Shown here: piece after piece, positions 7,570-15,607 of the stretch
Position numbering within the stretch: the first letter of the stretch is position 1
How the letters are laid out: the number at the start of each line of letters is the position of its first letter
Assembly: GCA_017482495.1 (NCBI GenBank)
Contig: JAFUMU010000079.1
Coordinates: forward strand, 1 to 40,616
Direction: 5' to 3'
DNA: 40,616 nt
DNA from: Clostridia bacterium
GTDB taxonomy: Bacteria > Bacillota > Clostridia > Oscillospirales > CAG-272
Translations under genes and position numbers: made by a program
The notes under the pieces: generated by a model
What the model was told of the DNA's origin: nothing
Seen by the model: only the letters and a program-made list of their open reading frames with translations
Databases searched by the model: none

Positions 7570-8535
7570 TCACACGCGTTCCTCGTTTTTTCTTTTCCAT
7601 TCAGGCTTCTTTTTTACTTCTTCTAAAATCAGAAGATAGTTTTCGTGGCGGCTTTTGGCTATATCTCCTCGATTAAGCGCTGCCAACACCTCACAGCCCT
7701 CTTCCTTGGTATGAGTACATTTTGTGTATCGGCATTCTCCAAGGTGCTCTCTGAACTCTCTGAATGTGTAGGGAAGCTCGGCTGCGTCAAAAAAGTAAAA
7801 ACGTGTATAATCCAACATTGAGAAGCCGGGGGTGTCTGCTATAAGGCATACACCGTTATCCGTTTTAAATGGGTAGAGCTCTGCATGTCGTGTGGTGTGC
7901 TTGCCTCGCTGGGTTTTGCGGCTGACCTCTCCTGTTTTCAGCTTAAGGTCGGGGAAAATACGGCTCATAAGTGTGGACTTACCCGCACCTGACGCACCTG
8001 CGAATGCGGCTATCATCCCTTCCGAATTATCTTAGATATACTGAGAAAGAACTTCGGTACCCTCTCCTGTAACTGCGCTTAGGCAAAAAACGTGAAATCC
8101 GCCTTTTGTGTAAATGTCCCGCAGATTCAGTGCTTCATCGGGATCAAGGTCTGATTTGGTAACTACGATGACAGGCTCTATATCCTTTCCTTCTGCCGCA
8201 GATATCAGCTTATCTGCTGTTATTAGGTCGGGCTTAGGTTTTGCCGCCGGGATAACGATAAACAGGTGTGTAAGATTTGCCATGGCAGGTCTGACGAGGC
8301 TGCTTTTTCTCTCATCGATGGAATCGATTACGAAATCGGTCTCCTCGCTGTCTTTTTTTAGAACCACCGAATCTCCCGGCAAGGGAGTTATGCTTTCATG
8401 GCGAAACACTCCTCTTGCACGGCAGTTTATTATATTATCTTCAAATTCGGAAATATTATTATCTCTGCAGAGGACGGTATACATTCCGCCCACGCCCTTG
8501 ATAATAGTACCGTTACGTGTATTTTTTTCTGTCAC
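7570..8535 (-). pseudogene. rsgA: Ribosome small-subunit GTPase RsgA, interrupted by an in-frame TAA
   Basis: RsgA is a circularly permuted GTPase that checks late maturation of the 30S subunit. Read through, the frame gives about 320 residues: OB-fold (about 1-75), the G4 motif VVTKSDL, then G1 GASGAGKST, G3 DTPGF and a C-terminal zinc module with CRYTKCTHTKEEGC. One TAA at 8032-8034 cuts it between the G4/G5 part and the G1-G3 part; both sides stay in the same frame (LSQYI-stop-DNSEG-MIAAFAG). An ATG at 8016 could restart the second half, but the purine-rich GGAAGGG abuts it, too close for a good site. The gene starts with GTG, 18 bp after prkC. Causes could be a real nonsense mutation (for example AAA to TAA), strain variation or a base error. 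Confidence 0.85.
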
Positions 8536-8553
8536 TTTTTCACCGCTGATAAT

Positions 8554-10506
8554 TTATGTTGGGTCTGAGGGATCAGTCAAAGGATCTGCTTCACCTGTTG
8601 TATCCTCGGTGGTGGGGTCAGAACTCTCGGTTGTATCCTCAGTGCTTGTTTCCTCAGGGTCCGTTGTGCTTTCCTCGGGATCGGAGGTGCTATCCTCATT
8701 ATTTGAGGTTTCATCATTTGATGTTTCTTCATCGGTTGAAGTCTCCTCATCAGGTCCTGATGTTTCTTCCGGTTCTGTGGTGGATTCCTCGGGCTCGGTG
8801 GTTTCAGGTATTCCTTCAAAGGGATCATCTGCCTTGGGATCATATTTGGGTCCGCCGCTGATCTCAAGGTCGATCTTTGTTTTGGCAATGACTTTCGTAC
8901 CCTCTTCAAGTGTCTGCTTGAGAACTGTTCCTACCTCGGCATCATTTTTTACATATGTGATCTTACCGGGGCGGAGGTCGAGCTCAAGTATCTTAAGAAA
9001 TGCTTTTTTCTCGGACATTCCCACGAAATCGGGTATTTCTATCTCTCCGTCAGGCACTCCGGAGCATATGTATACGGTGACCGTATCTCCTGCTTTGATG
9101 GCAGTACCCTTTTCGGGGGAGGTGGATATTACCTGACCGGAGCTTACAACGTCGCTTTTTGCATCCTCGATCACCATTTTTAGGTCGAGGTTTTTTAGCT
9201 TTAGTCGAGCTTCTCTTGCGTCAACCCCCGTAAGATCGGGTACGGTGACATCTTCAAGACCTCGGCTGACCTTAAGGGTGACCTCGCAATAGTTTTCTCC
9301 TGCCAGTACACGTCTTTTGGAATTGGGCTGTGGGTCCTGCTCCAGGATCATTCCCGCTTCACTTTGGTCATTATAAATGTATTCTACAGTTACCTTATAT
9401 ATATCCGAAGCCTCAAACCATGCCTGAAGTTCTTCGGAATACTGCACTCCTGTAAATGTGGGAACTGTGATAGTTTCTGACGTATTCTTTGAGGCGTTCA
9501 TCATTTGATTGAACACGAACATGCCGCATATGATAAACAGAATTATAAATGACAGCGAGACTCCCGATATGATGGGAAACATAGGTCCGTTGCCCATAAG
9601 AAGGGAAAGAAAACTGCCGCTTTCATCTTGCTCACTGGGTTTTTTCTTGGGGACCTTGAAAACAACATTGGGGTTTTCTTTGAGCTTTTTGAGCTGATTG
9701 AGCATTGCCTGAGCATTTTGATATCTGTCTTCGGAATGCTTTTCCATTGCTATATTAATGATCTGCTCAAGTCCCTTGGGGACTGTGGGAGCAAGCTCGG
9801 AGAGAGGGCGCGCAGTGTCGTTTATCTGCATCATTGCAACAGACACGGGGCTATCCGCTGTGAAGGGAAGCTGACCTGACACCATTTCATACATCATAAC
9901 TCCCAGAGAATACAGGTCGCTTCTGGTATCTATTCCAACCCCGCTTGCCTGCTCCGGACTGATATAGTATACCGTACCGATAGCCTTATCTGTCATGGTA
10001 ACAGTTTCAGCATTGGGAAGCTTAGCGATACCGAAGTCTGTAACCTTAACAAGCCCGCTTTTGAGAAGCATTATATTCTGCGGCTTGATATCTCGGTGTA
10101 TAACGCCTTTACTGTGGGCGTGGCTGAGTGCGTTGAGGATCTGCTCTGTGTAGCTGATGATCTCTCTAATTGAAAGAACACCTCTACGATTCATGTAGCT
10201 TTTTAGGGTTATTCCCTCAACATACTCCATAACTATATACTTGATGTCCTCGCGCACGCTGACGTCGTAAATGCTTACGATGTTAGGGTGGCTCATCATT
10301 GCAACGGCTTTGGACTCGTTAATAAAGCGCTTAACCGATTCCTCGTCATTAGCTATTTCGTTTTTTAGCATTTTTATGGCTACAGGGCGGTTCATAAGCA
10401 TATCCAATGCTTTGAATACCACTGCCATACCGCCGACACCGATGATACATTCTATTTTATATCTGCCGTCAAGAACGGCACCGACATATTTTTCGTACTG
10501 TTCCAT
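8554..10506 (-). CDS. prkC: PASTA-domain Ser/Thr protein kinase (PrkC/Stk type)
   Basis: This 650-residue membrane kinase senses muropeptides or lipid II outside and phosphorylates proteins inside. The kinase domain (about 14-275) has GVGGMAVVFKA, K45 in AIKML, HRDIKPQN with D139, and D157 in DFG. After TVYYISPEQA comes a charged linker and one membrane segment (about 308-335). Outside there are three PASTA repeats (about 350-560), then an unusual tail of about 85 residues made almost wholly of Ser, Thr, Glu, Asp and Pro. AAAGGA lies ten bases before the ATG. It follows prpC by 51 bp, its expected antagonist phosphatase. Proximity to spoVM fits a role in cell-wall status and sporulation or germination, as known for PrkC of Bacillus. 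Confidence 0.95.
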   Translation of the reverse strand: MEQYEKYVGAVLDGRYKIECIIGVGGMAVVFKALDMLMNRPVAIKMLKNEIANDEESVKRFINESKAVAMMSHPNIVSIYDVSVREDIKYIVMEYVEGITLKSYMNRRGVLSIREIISYTEQILNALSHAHSKGVIHRDIKPQNIMLLKSGLVKVTDFGIAKLPNAETVTMTDKAIGTVYYISPEQASGVGIDTRSDLYSLGVMMYEMVSGQLPFTADSPVSVAMMQINDTARPLSELAPTVPKGLEQIINIAMEKHSEDRYQNAQAMLNQLKKLKENPNVVFKVPKKKPSEQDESGSFLSLLMGNGPMFPIISGVSLSFIILFIICGMFVFNQMMNASKNTSETITVPTFTGVQYSEELQAWFEASDIYKVTVEYIYNDQSEAGMILEQDPQPNSKRRVLAGENYCEVTLKVSRGLEDVTVPDLTGVDAREARLKLKNLDLKMVIEDAKSDVVSSGQVISTSPEKGTAIKAGDTVTVYICSGVPDGEIEIPDFVGMSEKKAFLKILELDLRPGKITYVKNDAEVGTVLKQTLEEGTKVIAKTKIDLEISGGPKYDPKADDPFEGIPETTEPEESTTEPEETSGPDEETSTDEETSNDETSNNEDSTSDPEESTTDPEETSTEDTTESSDPTTEDTTGEADPLTDPSDPT

Positions 10507-10557
10507 AGGTTAAATCCTTTCTTGAGAGAGGGGCTGAGGGCTCCTGTTCCTTCAGAA

Positions 10558-11331
10558 TTACAGCGCTATCATAACAGCGGTGATATTATCACTTCCGCCT
10601 GCTGTATTGGCAGCGAGAATGAGAGTGTCCACGCATTCGTCCAGCATTGCCTCTCCCACTGTTTCTTCTGTGGAATAAACGGTTTTAAAGATGGTATCGG
10701 GAGAAACATGATTAACAAGTCCGTCGGAGCACAGAAGGATATAATTACCGTCTGTTGCGCGGTTAACAAATACGTCAGCTTCAACTGTGGTATCAGTACC
10801 CACTGCGCGTGTTATTATATTACGGTTGTGACTCTTTCTTGCTTCCTCTTCAGAAAGTCTTCCTGTGTCTATGAGGAACTGGACATAGGAATGGTCGTGT
10901 GTTATCTGGCGGATCGATTCGTCTGAAATAAGATACATCCTGCTGTCGCCTACGTTAACTGTGAATATAGTTCCGCAACAAATCAGCGCAGCAACAAGCG
11001 TTGTACCCATTCCGTGAAGAGACAGGTCCTCAGTCGCTTTGTTATACACTGCTTGGTTTGCTTGCTCTGCGGCAGCTTTTAGGATGCTTCTGATCCTTCC
11101 TTCGTCCAGGCGTGTCAATGTTTTCTTTTTACATATGTCCTTGGAGTGATCCTTGACATATTCTGTAAAAGTTTCAGCGGCGAGCGTTCCGGCCACTCCG
11201 CCTCCTGCTGCGCCTCCCATTCCGTCACATACGACGGCGAGCACGGTTGTGCTGTTAAATTCTGTGATTTTAAAGCTGTCCTGATTGACAGTTCTCTTCA
11301 TTCCAACATCAGTTTTTCCGAGACAGAACAA
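10558..11331 (-). CDS. prpC: PP2C-type Ser/Thr phosphatase (PrpC/Stp)
   Basis: A 257-residue metal-dependent phosphatase that reverses PrkC phosphorylation. The PP2C motifs appear in order: KRTVNQDSF near the N-terminus, VVCDGMGG, GTTLVAALI, NVGDSRMYL, ITRAVGTD, LLCSDGLVNHV and GGSDNITAVM at the end. These supply the aspartates that bind the two manganese or magnesium ions. It starts with TTG at 11331, chosen because AAAGGAGG lies seven bases upstream and no in-frame ATG gives a complete domain. It is the first gene of the prpC-prkC-rsgA-spoVM unit, with a strong promoter at 11390-11418. rlmN, which often precedes prpC in Firmicutes, is absent here. Confidence 0.95.
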   Translation of the reverse strand: MFCLGKTDVGMKRTVNQDSFKITEFNSTTVLAVVCDGMGGAAGGGVAGTLAAETFTEYVKDHSKDICKKKTLTRLDEGRIRSILKAAAEQANQAVYNKATEDLSLHGMGTTLVAALICCGTIFTVNVGDSRMYLISDESIRQITHDHSYVQFLIDTGRLSEEEARKSHNRNIITRAVGTDTTVEADVFVNRATDGNYILLCSDGLVNHVSPDTIFKTVYSTEETVGEAMLDECVDTLILAANTAGGSDNITAVMIAL

Positions 11332-11389
11332 TTCCGTGCCTCCTTTCGTTATATAGATTTAATAATATTGTAAGCTTTATATTTGGGAT

Positions 11390-11418
11390 ATTATAGCACA
11401 TACGTTTTGACAAGTAAA
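11390..11418 (-). promoter_or_regulatory. Promoter of the prpC-prkC operon
   Basis: On minus: TTTACT (11413-11418), a 17-bp spacer and a perfect TATAAT (11390-11395). The leader to the TTG start is about 50 bases. An 8-bp inverted repeat, TTTTGACA at 11405-11412 and TGTCAAAA at 11438-11445, overlaps the spacer and could be an operator. Confidence 0.7.
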
Positions 11419-11476
11419 CATTATTTTGTTAACTAATTGTCAAAATCAGTCGTTTAGACGTAAAAAATCGTGATTT

Positions 11477-13693
11477 TTAAGAAGCGCTTTTGATAATTGC
11501 AGTAATCTCTGCCTTATCTCTTGCATTTATCTTTCCGTCCTCGTTGACGTCGGCGTATGTATAGCTGACGCTGTCGGGGGATTTGATCTGTTCGGTAATG
11601 CATGCCTTATCTCTTGCATTTACCTTTCCGTCCTCGTTGATATCTCCTTTGATATGCGTGGGCTTATCATCGGGAACTTCTCCGGGATCATCTTCGGAAG
11701 TGTTGCTTTGCCATTTTCCATAGAGAGTTGTATCATTTGTGAAGAAGGAGAGAGTTTCGCTTGTGACCGCGGTGCCGTCTTCGGTTTCCCAACCGAGGAA
11801 TGTATAGCCTTCTCTCGTGGGAATGGGCAACTCACCTATGGCAGTACCGTAGGTGGTTTTGATTGGATCAAACACCTGCGCGCCTTCCGTAAGTACGGAG
11901 AAGGTGAGGGTGCTTCTGTCAAACTTTACCTTGTCGCCTACTTTAACATTGGAGGTGATCCATTTTGACATTGTGCCGTGACCAGATATGATGTATCCGC
12001 CTGTGGGGATAGGATGGTCTCCTGTACCCTCCGGCCATAACTGAGTTACAACGCCGTTTGCACCTATAGCGGCCTCAGCGCCGTATTTGTTAGTAAGTGA
12101 TGTTGCGCCTCTGTTATTATCGTATACAACAAAGTAGTTTTCAAATCTGTAAATATTGATTCCCGTAGCTTTAACGGAGGTCTTTACCATTTCCGAAATA
12201 TCTGTATTTGATTCGAATGTTACCGTTGCTGTAACGGGAGTCCATTTGGCAGTAAGAGTGAAAGCTTCAGTATGAGTTACAACGGTATCCTTGGTGTATT
12301 TTGTGCCGTTTTTGTCGAACCAGCCTTCAAAAATGTATCCTTCGCGGGTGACAGTGGGGAGTGTACTTATAGCGGCGCCGTTCTTTGCTTTTTTGTTTGA
12401 CGCTATATATGACTGATAATTTCTGTATGCTGAAAGAGTCATTTCAGAAGTATCGTAGTCAACGTAATCGTCCTTTTTGAACTTGCCTGTGATGGCGCTG
12501 ATGGAATCTCCATGAGCTGATACAACGAATCCGCCGGCGGGGATCTTACTGTTATTAGCACTGCTTGAGGGGGAGGTCTGTGCATATCCTGCGGAGCTGA
12601 CGGTGAATTCCGCACCGTAGGAATTGGTATTGGTTGTTTCGCCGTATTCTCTTGTGAAAATTATCAGAGCGTTTGTACTGCGGTGTGTATTGATGCCTGT
12701 TATCTTCGCGGTTGCTTTAGGGGTTGAATCAACGTTGCCACCTGCAGCATCAAATGTTACTAAGAATGTTCCCTCGGCAGGATCGTGACGACTTACAAAT
12801 TCGCAATAGTCAAGACATATCCAACCTATGGAGGTCCTACCCCACAGCATGTCACCTGCAGTCACCTGCTCATAGATGATAACGGACACTCCGTGACTAT
12901 ATTGAGATATTTTTTCGTAGCCTGTTCCGGGGCCTGAACGGACGTTGAGTGTAGTATTTTCGCCGGGAGCGGTGATCCATACCTCATAAGCTTCAGCGAT
13001 AGTGTCCTCTTCCCAATCGAGAAGGACACAGTAGTCATAGACGCTGTTTCTTCTTGAGGAGTATTTTCCTGCGCTGGGATCTTCAAGTGCTGCCTGGTGA
13101 AGTATTGCAAGAGAAATAGGCTTTTCTCCTGCAAGGGCTGCCGCTGATTTGGCAACGCGAGAAGCTCCGTTGGAACCGTCGGATTTGCCGGGACCGCACT
13201 GGTTTTCTACATCTGCGAAATATACAAGAGCGTCGGGGGCAGTTATTCCGAGAGCCTGGCCGTGCTTAACGTATGACATAACATCGAGGTAAAGAAGCTC
13301 GTCCTGCTCTGCTCTTCCTTCGGAGGTGTCAAGAAGCTTGGATATAAGATTCTTTTCTTCGCTTGTAAGTATTCTTGTTGACCAGGATGAAGCGGTGGTT
13401 ATTTCTGTATAAAGCTCTTCGCTGAGGATAGCCTTGGCGGAGGGGGTGTTAGCTTTTATGATGTCTTTGAGTAGATTGAGGGCGCGGTTGCCGTGCCACT
13501 GAAGGCAACCGATGCTGAGCGCGCCGTTGTCATCTGCTACGACCGATGAATATGTACCTTCCTTTGAGCATATGATCTCAGATGCTTTTTCGATTATATC
13601 ATCAAGCGTCGGGGAGGCTGCGTGCGAAGTTGGTATCAGGATTGCTGTCAGCATGGAAATGATAAGTGCGAAGGATAAAAGTTTTTTCTTCAT
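11477..13693 (-). CDS. Secreted multidomain protein with SH3, InlB-type repeats and a C-terminal dockerin
   Basis: A 738-residue exported protein. A signal peptide (1-25, cleavage near SHAASP) precedes a domain of about 200 residues with EGTYSSV and ALSIGCLQWHG, which looks like a peptidoglycan-hydrolase or lysozyme-like module but is not assigned with confidence. A bacterial SH3 segment follows (about 240-305, NVRSGPGTGYEKISQYSHG). Then a module occurs twice (about 312-420 and 490-600), each with ATGIN or ITGIN, TNxYGAE, IPxGG and SxHG. Each copy is followed by a Flg_new/InlB B-type repeat (TREGYxFxGW ending in W at +35 or so). The dockerin (681-738) has two calcium loops, DINEDGKVNARD and DVNEDGKINARD. 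The dockerin implies binding to a cohesin scaffold; none is encoded here. AAAGGA precedes the ATG. Confidence 0.85.
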   Translation of the reverse strand: MKKKLLSFALIISMLTAILIPTSHAASPTLDDIIEKASEIICSKEGTYSSVVADDNGALSIGCLQWHGNRALNLLKDIIKANTPSAKAILSEELYTEITTASSWSTRILTSEEKNLISKLLDTSEGRAEQDELLYLDVMSYVKHGQALGITAPDALVYFADVENQCGPGKSDGSNGASRVAKSAAALAGEKPISLAILHQAALEDPSAGKYSSRRNSVYDYCVLLDWEEDTIAEAYEVWITAPGENTTLNVRSGPGTGYEKISQYSHGVSVIIYEQVTAGDMLWGRTSIGWICLDYCEFVSRHDPAEGTFLVTFDAAGGNVDSTPKATAKITGINTHRSTNALIIFTREYGETTNTNSYGAEFTVSSAGYAQTSPSSSANNSKIPAGGFVVSAHGDSISAITGKFKKDDYVDYDTSEMTLSAYRNYQSYIASNKKAKNGAAISTLPTVTREGYIFEGWFDKNGTKYTKDTVVTHTEAFTLTAKWTPVTATVTFESNTDISEMVKTSVKATGINIYRFENYFVVYDNNRGATSLTNKYGAEAAIGANGVVTQLWPEGTGDHPIPTGGYIISGHGTMSKWITSNVKVGDKVKFDRSTLTFSVLTEGAQVFDPIKTTYGTAIGELPIPTREGYTFLGWETEDGTAVTSETLSFFTNDTTLYGKWQSNTSEDDPGEVPDDKPTHIKGDINEDGKVNARDKACITEQIKSPDSVSYTYADVNEDGKINARDKAEITAIIKSAS

Positions 13694-13774
13694 TCTGCTA
13701 TAGATCCTTTCTTTAAGGTGGTATATATTTACATCTCATACAGTTAATAGTGTCAAAATGCCTAATCACCAATA

Positions 13775-13803
13775 ATTGTACCACGTTGTTATGAAAAAGT
13801 CAA
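13775..13803 (-). promoter_or_regulatory. Promoter of the dockerin/SH3 protein gene
   Basis: On minus: TTGACT (13798-13803), a 17-bp spacer ending in TGG, and TACAAT (13775-13780). The leader to the ATG at 13693 is about 75 bases. Confidence 0.8.
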
Positions 13804-13908
13804 GGAAACTCAGGTGATATATAATATTATTGAAGTTAAAACAGTCATATGCTGCGGAGAAAAAAGCGGATCAATTGTGGGACGCGAAAGTTTTTTTCAA
13901 AAAAGCTA

Positions 13909-13938
13909 TTGACAAAACGATACTGTGTATGATAAAAT
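13909..13938 (+). promoter_or_regulatory. Promoter of rpmG-secE-nusG
   Basis: TTGACA (13909-13914) with TAAAAT (13933-13938) at 18 bp; GATAAA two bases earlier is an alternative -10 at 16 bp. It is divergent from the dockerin gene promoter; the 13804-13908 stretch between them shows nothing. Confidence 0.75.
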
Positions 13939-13945
13939 CGGATTA

Positions 13946-14072
13946 CCTCTGTTAGAGGGTTCTTTTTTTGTGCGGATTTTGTGCAAAAAAGGAGCGGCTC
14001 AGGAGGGAGGTACGGGCGGTCTCACCGCCAAAATCAACGGGTAGGACCCGAAAAAACAGGAGGTGCCGAAAA
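13946..14072 (+). promoter_or_regulatory. Structured 5' leader of rpmG
   Basis: The roughly 130-base leader has three small stems. The first, CCTCT-GTT-AGAGG (13946-13958), is followed by seven T but lies almost at the predicted transcription start, too early for normal intrinsic termination. The others are GGCGGT-CTC-ACCGCC (14015-14029) and CGGGT-AGG-ACCCG (14038-14050). The ribosome site AGGAGG at 14058-14063 follows. Possible roles are 5'-end protection or autoregulation by a product of the operon. No known riboswitch or tRNA was recognised. Confidence 0.45.
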
Positions 14073-14222
14073 ATGAGAGTTAAGATCACTCTCGCGTGCA
14101 GCGAGTGCAAGCAGCGTAACTATGACACAAAGAAGAACAAGAAAAACGATCCCGACAGACTCGAGATGAATAAGTATTGCCGCTTCTGCCGCAAGCACAC
14201 AATGCATAAGGAAACAAAGTAA
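14073..14222 (+). CDS. rpmG: Ribosomal protein bL33 (zinc-binding form)
   Basis: A 49-residue large-subunit protein. It carries two CXXC pairs, CSEC near residue 9 and CRFC near residue 36, so this is the zinc-containing C+ form, which can be displaced by C- paralogues in zinc starvation in Bacillus. The body reads [20 protein letters not shown] and the end HTMHKETK, typical of the family. The ATG has AGGAGG nine bases upstream. A frame extending upstream gives a basic, cysteine-containing leader with no ribosome site and is rejected. It is the first gene of rpmG-secE-nusG, a conserved Firmicutes order. Confidence 0.97.
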   Translation: MRVKITLACSECKQRNYDTKKNKKNDPDRLEMNKYCRFCRKHTMHKETK

Positions 14223-14240
14223 TTAGAAGGGGTTAGAGTA

Positions 14241-14501
14241 ATGGCTGAAAACGAAAAACTCGAAACTAAGGCTGCTGAGAAGAAAGCTAAAAAGGCTAAG
14301 GGTCCCTCGATCTGGGCTCGTATCGCAGCATGGTTCCGCAGCGTTAAGGCGGAGATGAAAAAGATCGTTTGGGCTTCCCCTAAGTCTGTCTTTTCCAACA
14401 CCTGGATGGTGCTTGCAGCAGTAATCATATTTGCTGTTGCTATCGGACTGGTAGACGTAATTTTCTCCAAGTTCATTTACATTCTTAGTGTCATTATCTA
14501 A
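14241..14501 (+). CDS. secE: Preprotein translocase subunit SecE
   Basis: An 86-residue single-span SecE that clamps SecY in the SecYEG channel. A lysine- and alanine-rich N-terminal arm (1-25) precedes the amphipathic helix with SVKAEMKKIVWASPKSVFSN, which is the SecE signature, and the membrane helix at about 55-80 (WMVLAAVIIFAVAIGLVDVI). Such short SecE proteins are normal in Gram-positive bacteria, whereas Escherichia coli has three spans. AGAAGGGG lies before the ATG. It sits 18 bp after rpmG and 11 bp before nusG. Confidence 0.96.
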   Translation: MAENEKLETKAAEKKAKKAKGPSIWARIAAWFRSVKAEMKKIVWASPKSVFSNTWMVLAAVIIFAVAIGLVDVIFSKFIYILSVII

Positions 14502-14512
14502 GGTGATCTCAG

Positions 14513-15055
14513 ATGAGTGATATCAATGAAATGAACGTCGGAATGAAGTGGTACGTAGTACACACATATTCCGGTTATGAAAACAAGGTAAAAGCCAATC
14601 TGGAAAAGATTGTCGAAAACAGAGGCGTACAGCATCTTATCACAGAGGTGCAGATCCCTACAGAGATCATTCTTGAAAACGACGGTAATGGCGAGAAGGA
14701 GATTGAAAGCAAGCTTCTTCCCTCGTACATTCTCGTAAGGATGATCATGTGTGATGAAAGCTGGCACATTGTCAGAAACATCCGCGGAGTAACAGGATTT
14801 GTAGGACCCGGATCCAAGCCGGTCCCCCTCACAGACGAAGAGGTTGAAGGACTTCTGGGCAGTGTTAAAACTGCTGAATCTGCTGTATCCGTTGGTGACA
14901 CAGTAGAGGTAATTGGCGGACTTTTCGTAGGATACACAGGACGAGTATCCGAGGTATCCGAGGCAACAGGCGAGGTTACAGTAATAGTATCCACTGTGGG
15001 CCGAGACATGCCGCTTAAGATTCCGATGAACGAAGTAAAGGTTACAGCGGAATAA
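14513..15055 (+). CDS. nusG: Transcription termination/antitermination factor NusG
   Basis: A 180-residue NusG that binds the RNA polymerase clamp and links elongation to termination, pausing and ribosomes. The NGN domain (about 8-115) has KWYVVHTYSGYENKVKANLE, LPSYILVRM and VRNIRGVTGFVG. The KOW domain (about 127-180) has VGDTVEVIGGLFVGYTGRV and ends with MNEVKV. AAGGTGAT precedes the ATG. The gene lies in the rpmG-secE-nusG-rplK-rplA series common to Firmicutes; the 111 bp to rplK hold the L1-type leader, suggesting separate control of the ribosomal pair. Some residues before the NGN domain (MSDINEMNVG) are variable in the family. Confidence 0.97.
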   Translation: MSDINEMNVGMKWYVVHTYSGYENKVKANLEKIVENRGVQHLITEVQIPTEIILENDGNGEKEIESKLLPSYILVRMIMCDESWHIVRNIRGVTGFVGPGSKPVPLTDEEVEGLLGSVKTAESAVSVGDTVEVIGGLFVGYTGRVSEVSEATGEVTVIVSTVGRDMPLKIPMNEVKVTAE

Positions 15056-15106
15056 TTCCTGATAAACAGGTGCGGAGGTGCTGCCGCAAATAAAAGAGCA
15101 CACAAC

Positions 15107-15147
15107 GTGGGAGGGAGAAAATTTTTTAAGTCTCCCGTCTAAACCAC
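15107..15147 (+). promoter_or_regulatory. L1-type autoregulatory operator in the rplK leader
   Basis: An outer helix GTGG (15107-15110) / CCAC (15144-15147) and an inner helix GGGAGA (15113-15118) / TCTCCC (15131-15136) are separated by an asymmetric internal loop, GA on one side and seven bases on the other. Ribosomal protein L1 is known to bind such two-helix elements, which mimic its 23S rRNA site, and repress rplK-rplA translation. The ribosome site CGGAGG follows within a few bases. A further small stem, TGCGG / CCGCA, lies near 15071-15088. Confidence 0.65.
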
Positions 15148-15166
15148 ATAACGGAGGTTATTTATT

Positions 15167-15592
15167 ATGGCAAAGAAAATTATCGGCTATATTAAGCTTC
15201 AGCTTCCCGCAGGTAAGGCAACTCCTCAGCCTCCTGTAGGTCCTGCACTCGGTGCATACGGTGTAGCTATCCCTAACTTCACTAAGGAGTTCAACGAAAG
15301 AACAAAGAACGATATCGGTCTCATCATCCCTGTAGTTATCACAGTATATGCTGACCGTTCCTTCTCCTTCATCACAAAGACTCCTCCCGCTCCCGTTCTT
15401 ATCAAGAAGGCATGCGGAATCGAAACAGCATCTGCAACACCCAACAAGACAAAGGTTGCAAAGCTCACAAAAGAGCAGGTTAAGCAGATCGCAGAAACAA
15501 AGATGCCCGACCTCAATGCAGGCTCTCTCGAAGCTGCAATGAGCATGGTAGCAGGTACTGCACGTTCCATGGGCATTACAGTAGAGGAATAA
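15167..15592 (+). CDS. rplK: Ribosomal protein uL11
   Basis: A 141-residue protein of the GTPase-associated centre; it supports translation-factor GTPase activity and, in many bacteria, RelA sensing of uncharged tRNA. The N-terminal domain has [20 protein letters not shown]; the C-terminal rRNA-binding domain has [15 protein letters not shown], and the protein ends [21 protein letters not shown], as expected. CGGAGG lies ahead of the ATG. The upstream leader carries an L1-type operator, and rplA follows 15 bp downstream, forming the L11 operon. Confidence 0.98.
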   Translation: MAKKIIGYIKLQLPAGKATPQPPVGPALGAYGVAIPNFTKEFNERTKNDIGLIIPVVITVYADRSFSFITKTPPAPVLIKKACGIETASATPNKTKVAKLTKEQVKQIAETKMPDLNAGSLEAAMSMVAGTARSMGITVEE

Positions 15593-15607
15593 GGGAGGTA
15601 TATAGCG

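Noticed and set aside
8554..8830. Simple-sequence or CRISPR-like repeat in the prkC tail
   Set aside because: The repetition is at the protein level with variable codons; there are no regular spacers or exact repeats.
8114..9136. 340-codon plus frame opposite rsgA and the prkC tail
   Set aside because: Its Ser/Val repeats are only the reverse reading of the acidic tail codons of prkC.
13946..13969. Intrinsic attenuator at the start of the rpmG leader
   Set aside because: Although a stem and T tract are present, they begin almost at the predicted transcription start, too near for normal termination; kept only as a leader structure.
13968..14072. In-frame upstream extension of rpmG
   Set aside because: It starts at a TTG inside a T run, has no ribosome site, and bL33 begins at 14073 with AGGAGG at the right distance.
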